Source: Actinomadura litoris (GTDB taxonomy: Bacteria > Actinomycetota > Actinomycetes > Streptosporangiales > Streptosporangiaceae). Taken from it: a DNA stretch of 64,000 bases. The position numbers were made by a program, and so were the translations under genes. The notes under the pieces are model-generated. The model worked only from the letters and a program-made list of their open reading frames with translations, did not search any database and was not told the origin of the DNA. The stretch spans positions 124,001-188,000 of the forward strand of contig NZ_WOFH01000014.1 in NCBI RefSeq assembly GCF_009733595.1. The letters run 5' to 3'. Of this stretch, positions 51,859-59,361 are shown in pieces. Each line of letters starts with the position of its first letter. The first letter of the stretch is position 1.

Positions 51859-52586
51859 TCACCCCCGTCCGCGGTTCACATCCCGGAGGAAGGCGGCCTC
51901 AGCCGCGCGGGCACGGGCGTCGAGCGGCTCCAGCAGCCGCGCGTCGAGCTTCTCGATCTCCTCGGGGTCGCCGCCGTCGGTGAGGAAGGCGTAGACGGTG
52001 TTGCACAGCTGCCGGGGGGTGAGCGCTACAGCGCCTCGGCCAGCCGCCCCACGGGCACCAGCGTGTCGTCCATGCCCGGCCGCGCCCGCGGCGCCGGAGG
52101 AGAGGAGGAGGTGGCCGTCGAGGGTGCTCCAGTTGTGGGCGGCCCACTGGAGGAGCCGGACGGCTGCCGGGTAGGGCGGGCGTTGATGACCTCGATCGCC
52201 TGCTGGACGACCGTCATCATCTCGTCGGCCTCGGCCTTCTTGACGGTCATGTCCCGCTCGAAGCGCTTCCAGTCGTCCTCGTGGAGGCAGTCGCGGAGCA
52301 TGTCGTAGATCGCGACGAGGCCCTCCATGTCGTTGGCGTCGACGTCCATGGAGGCGGTGTGCGCGAACTTCAGCAGCGGCATGAGGCCGACCTTGTCGGC
52401 GACGCGGTAGTGGCCGCCGAGGCATTCGACGGTGTCGCCGTGGACGACGCCCTCGCTCATGGCCTGGATCTGGTGGGCTTGGGCCTCGGCGTCCTCACCG
52501 GCGTTGAACATCACCGGCGGGACGGCGCCCTCCGTTTCGGGGACGGTCTCGACCTCGATCATCGGGACGGACTGCAGCTGGCTCAT
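51859..52586 (-). CDS. Tail assembly chaperone, long form made by -1 frameshift
   Basis: The short chaperone's frame is joined by a second frame that lies at -1 relative to it and stops at 51859. The -1 frame shows protein-like sequence from about 52200 (VRLLQWAAHNWSTLDGHLLL, LTPRQLCNTVYAFLTDGGD, EIEKLDARLLEPLDARARAA) but has no usable start of its own. This is the gpG/gpGT layout of siphovirus tail chaperones. No canonical X-XXY-YYZ slippery heptamer was found near the predicted switch, so the exact site is not known. Confidence 0.65.
52026..52586 (-). CDS. Tail assembly chaperone, short form (gpG-like)
   Basis: The product (186 aa) begins MSQLQSVPMIEVETVPE. It is acidic, with a helical core (MEGLVAIYDMLRDCLHEDDW, RFERDMTVKKAEADEMMTVVQ) and a Ser/Pro-rich end. 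It lies between the tail tube and tape measure genes, the standard place for chaperones that load the tape measure for tube assembly. The start is 3 bp after the tail tube stop. Confidence 0.78.
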   Translation of the reverse strand: MSQLQSVPMIEVETVPETEGAVPPVMFNAGEDAEAQAHQIQAMSEGVVHGDTVECLGGHYRVADKVGLMPLLKFAHTASMDVDANDMEGLVAIYDMLRDCLHEDDWKRFERDMTVKKAEADEMMTVVQQAIEVINARPTRQPSGSSSGPPTTGAPSTATSSSPPAPRARPGMDDTLVPVGRLAEAL

Positions 52587-52588
52587 GG

Positions 52589-53173
52589 TCACGCCCTCGC
52601 CGCGCCGGTCGTCCAGTACTTGAACGGCAGGGACCCGTCGGCCGGCTTCTCGAACGTCCACTCGTTGGGCAGGGTCGCCTTGTCCGCGCCCTTCGCACGA
52701 CTGATGTTGATCTTGCCGGTCTGGAAGCACTGGATCCCCACCAGCCGCTCGGTGGAGTCCTGCGCCTCCCACCCGATCATGCGCCGGACCTCCGAGCCCA
52801 GCTCCGGCGGGGCGAACTCGTTCAGCTGCGTCGCGCCGCTACCCGTGGTGGTGATCGTGCCGCCGTTGACCGCCAGCTTGAAGTTCGTGGCGTGGATCTG
52901 CGCCAGGTCGAACGTCATCGAGATCACGCGGCCGGTCGGCACCACCGCCACCGCGTCCAGGGTCTCGGCCACCTCCACGTTGTCGGTGGACAGCTCGTAG
53001 TTGAACTCCGAGCCCTTGTCGGTCGCGCCGAACAGGCTCCACGCGACGGGCCAGGTATCGGTGAACACACCTCCGGCGACGGTGTTGGCCGGGAACGCCG
53101 AGGCGAGCGGCGCCCAGTACAGGAATCCAGGGCCGAGGGCGATCGCGTTGATCGGAACAGCGACTGCGGGCAT
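52589..53173 (-). CDS. Major tail tube protein
   Basis: The product (194 aa) starts MPAVAVPINAIALGPGFLYW and has a β-barrel pattern: FNYELSTDNVEVAETLDAVA, GRVISMTFDLAQIHATNFKLAV, NEWTFEKPADGSLPFKYW. Size, a preceding GGAAGGGAC and position before the chaperones identify it as the tube subunit. A gap of 75 bp upstream separates it from the completion genes and may hold a promoter for its high expression. Confidence 0.82.
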   Translation of the reverse strand: MPAVAVPINAIALGPGFLYWAPLASAFPANTVAGGVFTDTWPVAWSLFGATDKGSEFNYELSTDNVEVAETLDAVAVVPTGRVISMTFDLAQIHATNFKLAVNGGTITTTGSGATQLNEFAPPELGSEVRRMIGWEAQDSTERLVGIQCFQTGKINISRAKGADKATLPNEWTFEKPADGSLPFKYWTTGAARA

Positions 53174-53248
53174 GGCGATGTCCCTTCCGGGCTGCTACAG
53201 CCCTCAGGTGGTGGGTGATGGAAGAGCGCCGCGCTACGCGGCACGGGG

Positions 53249-53686
53249 TCAGATGAGGGCGGGATCAGCCAGCAGGAAGTCGGCGTCGACCAGGTACCGG
53301 AACTGCTCGTGGTTGGACTCGGAGTCGTCGATCAGGAGCGGACCGGAGATGTTGTCGACGGTCAGGCACACCGCCTCGCCCATCGGGGTGCGGGTGCCGC
53401 CGAGCGACAGGGTGTGCAGGAGGGATGCGTAGGCGGTCGCGGCGCGCGCGGCGATCAGCTTGGTCGGCGCGTAGATCGCGGCGGAGATCCGGGCTTGGTC
53501 GACCGGTTGCTCGACGGTGAGGGTCGGGACGCCGCCGACGCGGGTGAGGTAGGCGTAGGCGCCTCGTCCGGGGCTGTGCTGCCGGTTCAGGAAAGCGCCG
53601 AGCTGGAGCGGATGCCCCACGCCGACGAGGTCGCCGGTGCGGGAGTTGATGAAGGCGCGGACGGCGGCCTCGGCGTCAACGACCAT
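53249..53686 (-). CDS. Tail terminator/minor capsid-like protein
   Basis: The product (145 aa) starts MVVDAEAAVRAFINSRTGDL and has an α/β layout with GAYAYLTRVGGVPTLTVEQ, ISAAIYAPTKLIAARAATAY and VDNISGPLLIDDSESN, much like tail terminator (gpU-like) proteins of actinophages. It is just upstream of the tail tube gene in reading direction. Its ATG lies 11 bp inside the preceding small gene. Confidence 0.72.
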   Translation of the reverse strand: MVVDAEAAVRAFINSRTGDLVGVGHPLQLGAFLNRQHSPGRGAYAYLTRVGGVPTLTVEQPVDQARISAAIYAPTKLIAARAATAYASLLHTLSLGGTRTPMGEAVCLTVDNISGPLLIDDSESNHEQFRYLVDADFLLADPALI

Positions 53687-53843
53687 CAGCGGTGTCCGCC
53701 CGGCGGCAGATCTCGTCGAGGAGGGCCCCGGGGATGAGGTGAATGTTGTGGTGCCAGCGTGCGCGCGTGGCCCGGCGGCCGAGCATGGTCGGGCAGTACA
53801 GGGCGTGCGCGATCGCATCCAGCCGCCGCCAGCGCCGCTTCAC
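53676..53843 (-). CDS. Small basic phage protein, 55 aa
   Basis: The GTG start at 53843 overlaps the previous stop (GTGA), and the frame stops at 53676 inside the next gene. The peptide starts MKRRWRRLDAIAHALYCPTM and contains HHNIHLIPGALLDEIC; it is strongly basic at first and then helical. Coupling at both ends argues that it is translated. No role is known; it may be a minor neck component. Confidence 0.6.
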   Translation of the reverse strand: MKRRWRRLDAIAHALYCPTMLGRRATRARWHHNIHLIPGALLDEICRRADTADGR

Positions 53844-54277
53844 AGCTGCATCATCACGTCGAGCGCGGGCCGCAGATGCGGCTGAGCGCGGGTCCCCGGG
53901 TGGCGGACCTTCCGGCCGAACACCTGCCCGGTCTGGCGGTTCCGCAGCGGGTAGTCGCCGTGCGAGGCGATGTCGTGCGGCTCCGTGCCGACCTCGATGA
54001 ACAGCCCCAGCGGCTTCCCGTCGGGAGTGGTCGAGGGGTTCTTGACGTCCACGTACAGGCCCTCGCGGTCGCGGCCCAGCTCCCACCCGATCTGCGACCG
54101 CGAGTAGCCGGACGGCCGTCCGTGCGACCCGCGGGGACTCACCGGGCAGAGGGTCTTGGCGGCCTGCGCGCCGACCGTCCCGCGCCGCGACAGGTCCCGC
54201 CCGACCGGCCCCTCCTTCGAGTTCAGGAGCCTGTCGAGTTCCGCCTCGTCCCACACGAGCCAACCGCCTACCGCCAC
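53840..54277 (-). CDS. HK97 gp10-like tail completion protein
   Basis: The product (145 aa) has the N-terminal helix WDEAELDRLLNSKEGPVGRDLSRRG and AAKTLCPVSPRGSHGRPSGY. A β-section follows with LYVDVKNP and LGLFIEVGTEPHDI, and the end is AQPHLRPALDVMMQL. That order, helix then GxxLxxSI-like region then 'H-RPAL', is typical of HK97 gp10-type neck proteins that finish the tail. Confidence 0.78.
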   Translation of the reverse strand: MAVGGWLVWDEAELDRLLNSKEGPVGRDLSRRGTVGAQAAKTLCPVSPRGSHGRPSGYSRSQIGWELGRDREGLYVDVKNPSTTPDGKPLGLFIEVGTEPHDIASHGDYPLRNRQTGQVFGRKVRHPGTRAQPHLRPALDVMMQL

Positions 54278-54280
54278 CGC

Positions 54281-54526
54281 TCAGCCCCCCTCGCTATCCG
54301 GTCCTGGGTCGGGTTCGGGCCGGGAATGCTCCAGCCGCCACAAGATCGCCTGGACCTGCCCGAGCGCATCGGCCGCCTTCTCCGGCATCGCCTCGTAGGC
54401 TGCCGGGGTCATGTGCGCGCAGAACCGCGACACCGCAGCGACGAGCCCGGCTACGGGTTCCAGGTCGGGCAGCCGGACCGTGACACTCCCTGGCGCCGCC
54501 GACATGTCCTGCGGCCGGTGCGCCAT
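54281..54526 (-). CDS. Small phage neck-region protein, 81 aa
   Basis: The product has a short N-terminal strand region (SVTVRLPDLEPVAGLVAAVSRF) and a helix ADALGQVQAILWRLEHSRPE, with a Pro/Glu-rich tail. Its start overlaps the preceding stop by one base. No family is recognised; it may be a minor connector. Confidence 0.6.
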   Translation of the reverse strand: MAHRPQDMSAAPGSVTVRLPDLEPVAGLVAAVSRFCAHMTPAAYEAMPEKAADALGQVQAILWRLEHSRPEPDPGPDSEGG

Positions 54527-54777
54527 CAGGACTTCGCGGCCGCCGTCTTGGCGGCCTTCGCCGGGCCCTGCTCAGCCGGGACGGCGTCGGCGGCGTTCTG
54601 CGTCGCCTGCTCGGCCGCCTGCGCCGCGGCCTTGGTGTCGACCTTGGCGACCTGCTCGGCCGAGTACCCGTGCGCCTCGACGTTCTCGGCGGGCACCGGG
54701 TCGCCCACGTGGTAGGCGCGGACACCGCCGTGCCAGATCTCCTGCAGCGCGACGTACTCGTACTCGGGTGCAGCCAT
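54526..54777 (-). CDS. Small phage protein with Ala-rich tail, 83 aa
   Basis: The product starts MAAPEYEYVALQEIWHGGVRAY, reads VGDPVPAENVEAHGYSAEQV, and ends in a Lys/Ala/Gln-rich tail. Small proteins with the phrase 'YHVGDPVP..NVE.HG' occur between capsid and neck genes in many actinophages; function unknown. GAGAGGAGCC precedes ATG 54777. Confidence 0.68.
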   Translation of the reverse strand: MAAPEYEYVALQEIWHGGVRAYHVGDPVPAENVEAHGYSAEQVAKVDTKAAAQAAEQATQNAADAVPAEQGPAKAAKTAAAKS

Positions 54778-54791
54778 CGGCGTGGCTCCTC

Positions 54792-55226
54792 TCACAGATA
54801 GGTGTCGCCCCACGGGACGGGCTCGGGGAAGGCGTAGACGGGCCGGCCGCCGTCGGCGCCGGTACCGGCGTCGTCGCACGCGTCGATCAGCTGCTGCAGC
54901 GCGAGCTTCGCGCGGGCGTCCAGGGTGGTGTACAGGTCGGTGATCTGCGCGTTCCGTTCCGGCCACGCCAGTTCGATGTCGGCGGCGGCGCGCCACGCGG
55001 CGGCGTCGTTGGCCAGGCCGTACAGCGCTTCGGGGATGGACGCCACGGCCGCGCGAGTCTGCGCGACGGCGCCCTCCACGATCGGTTCGACCTCGTCGGC
55101 GGTAGGGACGGTGGTGTCGTTGAAGGTCCCGGCGGGGTTGTCGTTGCCGGGCTGGGTCTGGTCGCGGGTCTTGGTGGGGATCCGGGCGCCGACGTCGGTC
55201 ATGCTCGGCGCCCACGGCTCAGCCAT
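54792..55226 (-). CDS. Head-tail connector-like protein
   Basis: The product (144 aa) is helical after a disordered first 40 residues: EVEPIVEGAVAQTRAAVASI, LANDAAAWRAAADIELAWPE and LYTTLDARAKLALQQLIDACD. It ends FPEPVPWGDTYL. All-helical proteins in this position are usually the gp6/gp15-like connector. Assignment rests on fold pattern and gene order. Its ATG overlaps the previous stop region by 8 bp. Confidence 0.65.
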   Translation of the reverse strand: MAEPWAPSMTDVGARIPTKTRDQTQPGNDNPAGTFNDTTVPTADEVEPIVEGAVAQTRAAVASIPEALYGLANDAAAWRAAADIELAWPERNAQITDLYTTLDARAKLALQQLIDACDDAGTGADGGRPVYAFPEPVPWGDTYL

Positions 55227-55449
55227 CGCTCGCCGCGTCGATCATCCGCAGCACCTCTTGTGACTTTGCATCGACGGCTTGAGCCGCTTCGCCCAGGGCA
55301 GAGGAGAAGAGCCGCTGCGTCACCTCGGGTGTGCGCCCCCAAGCCCAGCCGCTACACAGGTCAGCCCATTCGCCATCGCCCACTCGCGCGCGGATGACGA
55401 ACTCGGCCCGCACCGGCGGCGGCACAGTGTGCGGTTCGGGGCGGGTCAT
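55219..55449 (-). CDS. Hypothetical phage protein, 76 aa
   Basis: The product has an N-terminal strand pair (RAEFVIRARVGDGEWADLCS) with a Trp-rich turn, and a C-terminal helix QRLFSSALGEAAQAVDAKSQEVL. It starts on the last base of the preceding gene and overlaps the next by 8 bp. No family is known. Confidence 0.6.
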   Translation of the reverse strand: MTRPEPHTVPPPVRAEFVIRARVGDGEWADLCSGWAWGRTPEVTQRLFSSALGEAAQAVDAKSQEVLRMIDAASDG

Positions 55450-55820
55450 CAGCCGGGGACGATCTTCGCGGCGATCGACACGCCCGTCACCGCCGAGCAC
55501 ACGACCTTCGCATACCCCTTCGACCCGCCGCCCTGGTCGAACCGGCCGTCGTTGGCGATGTACACCTCCTGCTCATCCGTCGCGCCCATCGTCACCGTCA
55601 AGTCCTGATCAGCGCCGTAGCTCGACGTCACCACCGAATCGATCACCGCGTTGCACGCGGTCCCGGTCGTGCGGATCCGCAGAATCGTGCCGCGGCCCGA
55701 CAGCGGGATCAGGTCACCGGTCGTCGCGGTCGCCGCCGCCCAGCCGGCGTCCTGCCCCGCGGCAGCACCGGTGGTCTTCGCACCGACCGGGGTCAGAGCT
55801 GTCCTGGCGAGTGTCGCCAT
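55449..55820 (-). CDS. Head-region structural protein, 123 aa
   Basis: The product begins MATLARTALTPVGAKTTGAA and is β-rich (LIPLSGRGTILRIRTTGTAC, LTVTMGATDEQEVYIANDGRF, YAKVVCSAVTGVSIAAKIVPG). This composition fits a head decoration or head-closure β-sandwich protein; the position a little downstream of the major capsid gene agrees. GAAGGGACATCCCC precedes the ATG. Confidence 0.68.
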   Translation of the reverse strand: MATLARTALTPVGAKTTGAAAGQDAGWAAATATTGDLIPLSGRGTILRIRTTGTACNAVIDSVVTSSYGADQDLTVTMGATDEQEVYIANDGRFDQGGGSKGYAKVVCSAVTGVSIAAKIVPG

Positions 55821-55884
55821 GGGGATGTCCCTTCTGTGGAGCGGCCCGGCAGCGTGACGGGGTCGCGCGCTGCCAGGCCGCGGC

Positions 55885-56256
55885 TCACTCGCCCTTCAGG
55901 GTCTTGACCAGCTCGGTCTTCGACAGGCCCTCGGCATCCGGGCGTTCCATCCGCCCCGAGCCCACGGCGTACTCGACCCAGGCGTCCTTGCCCGAGCCCG
56001 GCCCGTTCTCCGGCGGCATGCTCGGCCCGCCGCTCTCGGCCTGCAGCGACGCCTGCTCCTCACCCGAGTCCTTCGCCGGGGAGTCGCCGTCGTCGAGCGG
56101 CTCGATCATCTCGGCGTCGACCAGGAACTTCATCTTGTCGCTGGCAGGATCGCCGACGAACACCGTGTTCTGGTACAGCGTGCCCAGCTGGACACCGCGG
56201 TCGGTGTTCATCGGGATGTGCACCACACACGGCGCCAGCACCTTGTACCGCCTCAT
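55885..56256 (-). CDS. Hypothetical head-region protein, 123 aa
   Basis: The first ~55 residues are β-rich (MRRYKVLAPCVVHIPMNTD, FVGDPASDKMKFLVDAEMIE). The remainder is an acidic linker, and the end ERPDAEGLSKTELVKTLKGE is an SAP/LEM-like short helix pair seen at the end of several head-completion proteins. It follows the major capsid gene by 13 bp. The role is unknown. Confidence 0.65.
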   Translation of the reverse strand: MRRYKVLAPCVVHIPMNTDRGVQLGTLYQNTVFVGDPASDKMKFLVDAEMIEPLDDGDSPAKDSGEEQASLQAESGGPSMPPENGPGSGKDAWVEYAVGSGRMERPDAEGLSKTELVKTLKGE

Positions 56257-56269
56257 GTGTCCCAGCCCC

Positions 56270-57208
56270 TCAGGTGTTCGTGATCTTGATTCCGGCGCCG
56301 GGCTCCTGGATCACCGGGACCGTGAGCCGCCGGCCCCACAGCTCCCAAGCGTCCCGCTTGGCCTTGCGTTCGGACTGGACCTGGATCGCCATGTCCGACA
56401 CGGCGTAGCCCGGGTCGACCTCCGCCTCGTCGGCCATCCCCCCGAGCTCCTCGTTGTCGATGATCCACACGTCGTCCGACGGCAGACTCGACAGCGGCGC
56501 GGGCACCACGATCAGATCCCCGATGATCTCGATACGGCCGTTGTAGACCGGGTTGTCGGTCGCCTCCCGCCGACGCAGCGACGCGATCGTGGGGTCGGAC
56601 GCCATGTAGGCGTACTTGGTGTTGCTCATGACGATGATGTTCGGGTTGTAGCCCTGCTTGAGGTCCACGACCTGCGCCTTGGCCAGCTCGATGTCCCGCA
56701 GGATCATCGCCGCCGTCGCGTTCGCCCACCGGTTCGAACCCGACCCGGTCGCGGCCTGCGTCGCGGTGATCGCCGACCCGACCGCCGACATGGTGATCCC
56801 GTCGACCTTGGTGATGATGGTGTTGACGGTCTTGCGGAGCGCGCGGTCCAGCGCGTCGCCGCCCTTCACCGTCCGCTTGATCGACTCATCAGTGAGGAAC
56901 GTGCCCTGCCCCCACTTCTCGACCGCGGCCAGCGCGCCCGTCCCGGGAGAGGGGGTGTCCATCGGGTACTCGCTGCCGGGCGCGACCGACTCCACCGGGC
57001 GGGTGTTGACGATCGGCTCGGACACCTCGTAGGCGATCGCGCCGCCCGAGGTGCGGAACCGCTGGGTCAGCACCTGATCGGAGATGAACCGCAGGTCGAC
57101 GAAGGTGCGAAGACGTCGGGTGATCTGCGCCGGGGACTGCAGGAGCCTGCTGATGGTCAGCAGGTCGCCGCTGAGACTGGGTGCCCCCGGCGGGTAAGCG
57201 TCAGGCAT
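56270..57208 (-). CDS. Major capsid protein
   Basis: The product (312 aa) starts MPDAYPPGAPSLSGDLLTIS and carries HK97-fold landmarks: a helical N-arm, the E-loop region GGAIAYEVSEPIVNTRPVES, spine helix VKGGDALDRALRKTVNTIITK, and P-domain strands NIIVMSNTKYAYMASDP, RIEIIGDLIVVPAPL and DVWIIDNEELGG. Gene order (after protease/scaffold and decoration protein) supports it. GAAAGGAAGACC precedes ATG 57208. Confidence 0.88.
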   Translation of the reverse strand: MPDAYPPGAPSLSGDLLTISRLLQSPAQITRRLRTFVDLRFISDQVLTQRFRTSGGAIAYEVSEPIVNTRPVESVAPGSEYPMDTPSPGTGALAAVEKWGQGTFLTDESIKRTVKGGDALDRALRKTVNTIITKVDGITMSAVGSAITATQAATGSGSNRWANATAAMILRDIELAKAQVVDLKQGYNPNIIVMSNTKYAYMASDPTIASLRRREATDNPVYNGRIEIIGDLIVVPAPLSSLPSDDVWIIDNEELGGMADEAEVDPGYAVSDMAIQVQSERKAKRDAWELWGRRLTVPVIQEPGAGIKITNT

Positions 57209-57288
57209 GGTCTTCCTTTCCCATGCGACAGCCCCCGACCCGGTGATGCTGGGCGGGGGCTGTACGGATGATCGTGACGGGGGCCGCC

Positions 57289-57675
57289 CTACAGGGCGAC
57301 GTAGCGGACCTTGGCGGCGTCGGCGGCGGTGTTGAGCGCGATTCCGACGATGGAGCGGGCGTCGTTGATGTCGCCTGCCGTGGCACCGGACGCGGCCGCC
57401 TTGGACGCGACCTTCCCTCCGGCTGCGGCGACGAGCTGGTCGCCGGCGGTGACGGAGCCGGAGCCGACCACTTCGTGCTCTGGGCCGCGCAGGTGGATGG
57501 TGACGCGGGCCCCGGACGCGGCGTCCGTGGCGAACACACCGATGACCTTCGCCGATCCGGCCGCGGCCGGGCCGACGGTGCTGTCCCCCGACACGGCGGC
57601 CAGGGTGCCGCCGGTGACCGCCGCGGACGTGGTGAAGGATCCCTTGCTCTCGTAAACCGGGATGTAGTCGCCCAC
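57289..57675 (-). CDS. DUF2190-like capsid decoration protein
   Basis: The product (128 aa) starts MGDYIPVYESKGSFTTSAAV and continues GGTLAAVSGDSTVGPAAAGS, VIGVFATDAASGARVTIHLRG, GSVTAGDQLVAAAGGKV and IVGIALNTAADAAKVRYVAL. These are the pseudo-repeated strands of the gpD/DUF2190 family, which stabilises the expanded capsid. Position between scaffold and major capsid genes is typical. Confidence 0.82.
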   Translation of the reverse strand: MGDYIPVYESKGSFTTSAAVTGGTLAAVSGDSTVGPAAAGSAKVIGVFATDAASGARVTIHLRGPEHEVVGSGSVTAGDQLVAAAGGKVASKAAASGATAGDINDARSIVGIALNTAADAAKVRYVAL

Positions 57676-57678
57676 GGG

Positions 57679-58227
57679 TCAGGCTCCCTTCGAGGTGGCG
57701 GGGACGGGGCGGGTGAACAGCGAGTCGAACTCGCTGGCGTCGGCCGCCGCGTCGGTTTCGCTACCCGGCGCGCCCGCGTCCTGGACGGGCACCAGGCCGG
57801 GCGCCAGCGACGCCAGCGCCTCCTTGGCGCCGGTCTCGTCCTTGTCCCAGTAGCTCTCCCAGTGGGGGCGGCGGACCGGCGGGAACTTCCCGGCCTTGAT
57901 GGCGTCGTCGAGGGCGCGGTCGCGTGCCTCGCGGCGCTGCTGGGCGCGGGCGGCCACACCTTCCAGGGCCTGCTCGCGGAGTTCGGCGAGAGCGGCCTCG
58001 TCGATCGTGACGGTGCCGGGCGCGAGCGTCTCGGCGGGGTCGGTGGCGGGGGCGGCCGGGGCGTCGCCGCCTTCACCCTCGGGGTCGGCCGGGGCCTGGT
58101 CCTCGGGGTCGCCGGCGGGCGCCGGTGGGGTGGGCGTGATGCCCTGGGTGGTGAGGGCGGTCCTCACCTCGTCGTCGGTGGCCTCGGGAGAGAGCCCCAG
58201 GGCCTGACGGAGCAGAGCCGCATCCAT
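57679..58227 (-). CDS. Nested scaffold protein (internal in-frame start)
   Basis: ATG 58227 is in frame with the protease gene (codon 379) and is preceded by AGGAGGGAGAGCCC, a stronger site than that of the full gene. The 182-residue product begins MDAALLRQALGLSPEATDDE, an N-terminus seen on free-standing phage scaffolds, and continues with Pro/Ala linker and coiled coil. This recalls lambda C/Nu3. Confidence 0.6.
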   Translation of the reverse strand: MDAALLRQALGLSPEATDDEVRTALTTQGITPTPPAPAGDPEDQAPADPEGEGGDAPAAPATDPAETLAPGTVTIDEAALAELREQALEGVAARAQQRREARDRALDDAIKAGKFPPVRRPHWESYWDKDETGAKEALASLAPGLVPVQDAGAPGSETDAAADASEFDSLFTRPVPATSKGA

Positions 58228-59361
58228 GGGCTCTCCCTCCTGGTTGTGGTTACCCTCGACCGCGGTCGCGGCAGGGGGGTCTGTGTGCGCCTGCTCGGCG
58301 GGCGCGGGGTCCGGCTCGGCGCCGTCCGGGTCGGCTGCCTGCGGCTCGGTGGCCGTGTCCTCGGTCGTGTTCTCGGTCGCGTCCTGGCCTTCGGCTGCTG
58401 CGGCCGGGCGGTCACTGGGACGCGACTCGGCGCGCGAGGCATACCGCAGCACCGGCGGCCGCGACGACGCGGCAGCGACCGCCGCGACCCCGGCAGGGGC
58501 GTCCTCGTACCGCACCACGACCTTGACCGGATCGGCGAAGGTCACAGCATCCTCGCCGTCACCCTCACCGATGGTGACCGGCACCCGCGACAGGCCACCG
58601 GTGGAGTCGTCCATCACGATCAGCTGCAGGTCGGGGCCGAGCTGCATCTCACAAATCCAGACGTCCCAGCCCGAGCCGTACTCGGAGCTGTAGAACGCGC
58701 GGCGGACGTCATCGGTGGAGACGCCCGCCCGGACTGTGGCGGGGTTGGGGTTGGGCACGGCGTCCTCCCGGGCGGCGTGGGTAGTGGACGAGGCGGCGGC
58801 GCGGATCGTCACGGCGACCGGCACCCCGGCTCCGGCCGGATCAGTAGCGGCGGCGACGTCGTACAGCGCGGCGACGTCCTGGAGGGACTGCAGCGTCCCG
58901 ATCCCCGGAGGGACCACGCCGAGCAGCGCGACAGCGGTGATCACGAACGGGTGGGTGTGGCCGAGCTGGCACCGGTGGTCGTACCGGCCCTCAATGGACC
59001 GGTCGGGGTAGGCGGACGCCAGGAACTGCCCGTCCATCCAGGCGGGCATCCCGGCGTAGTCCCCGACCAATGTCTGGCCGCCCTCGACGGTGGCCATGTT
59101 CGCGATGTAGCCGACGGCGGGTTCGCCGTCCCAGCGCTGCCCGTTCTCGTCAGGGTCGGGCTCAGCGTGGCCGAGCTTGAGGACCGGGCGACGGACGGCC
59201 GGGCAGTCGAGGGCGGCGACAGCGGCGGCGAGGTCCCCGGCGGTGAAGTTGGCGATGCCGGTGGAGATCGGCCACTGCCCGACGTGCATGAGCTCCACGT
59301 TGGGGACCGTGACGAGCGCGGGCGGCACGGTCACCGTGACCTCGGGCGCCGGGTCGGTCAT
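57679..59361 (-). CDS. Capsid maturation protease fused to scaffold domain
   Basis: The protein has 560 residues. The N-terminal ~200 residues resemble phage I-type/Mu protease domains: PISTGIANFTAGDLAAAVAAL, RRPVLKLGHAEPDPDENGQ, PAVGYIANM and SIEGRYDHRCQLGHTHPFVI, with AVALLGVVPPGIG at the end. A Ser-rich linker leads to an acidic, helical scaffold region with ALAELREQALEGVAARAQQRREARDRA. An internal ATG at 58227 with an excellent ribosome site yields the scaffold alone. The start overlaps the portal gene stop (ATGA). Confidence 0.8.
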   Translation of the reverse strand: MTDPAPEVTVTVPPALVTVPNVELMHVGQWPISTGIANFTAGDLAAAVAALDCPAVRRPVLKLGHAEPDPDENGQRWDGEPAVGYIANMATVEGGQTLVGDYAGMPAWMDGQFLASAYPDRSIEGRYDHRCQLGHTHPFVITAVALLGVVPPGIGTLQSLQDVAALYDVAAATDPAGAGVPVAVTIRAAASSTTHAAREDAVPNPNPATVRAGVSTDDVRRAFYSSEYGSGWDVWICEMQLGPDLQLIVMDDSTGGLSRVPVTIGEGDGEDAVTFADPVKVVVRYEDAPAGVAAVAAASSRPPVLRYASRAESRPSDRPAAAAEGQDATENTTEDTATEPQAADPDGAEPDPAPAEQAHTDPPAATAVEGNHNQEGEPMDAALLRQALGLSPEATDDEVRTALTTQGITPTPPAPAGDPEDQAPADPEGEGGDAPAAPATDPAETLAPGTVTIDEAALAELREQALEGVAARAQQRREARDRALDDAIKAGKFPPVRRPHWESYWDKDETGAKEALASLAPGLVPVQDAGAPGSETDAAADASEFDSLFTRPVPATSKGA

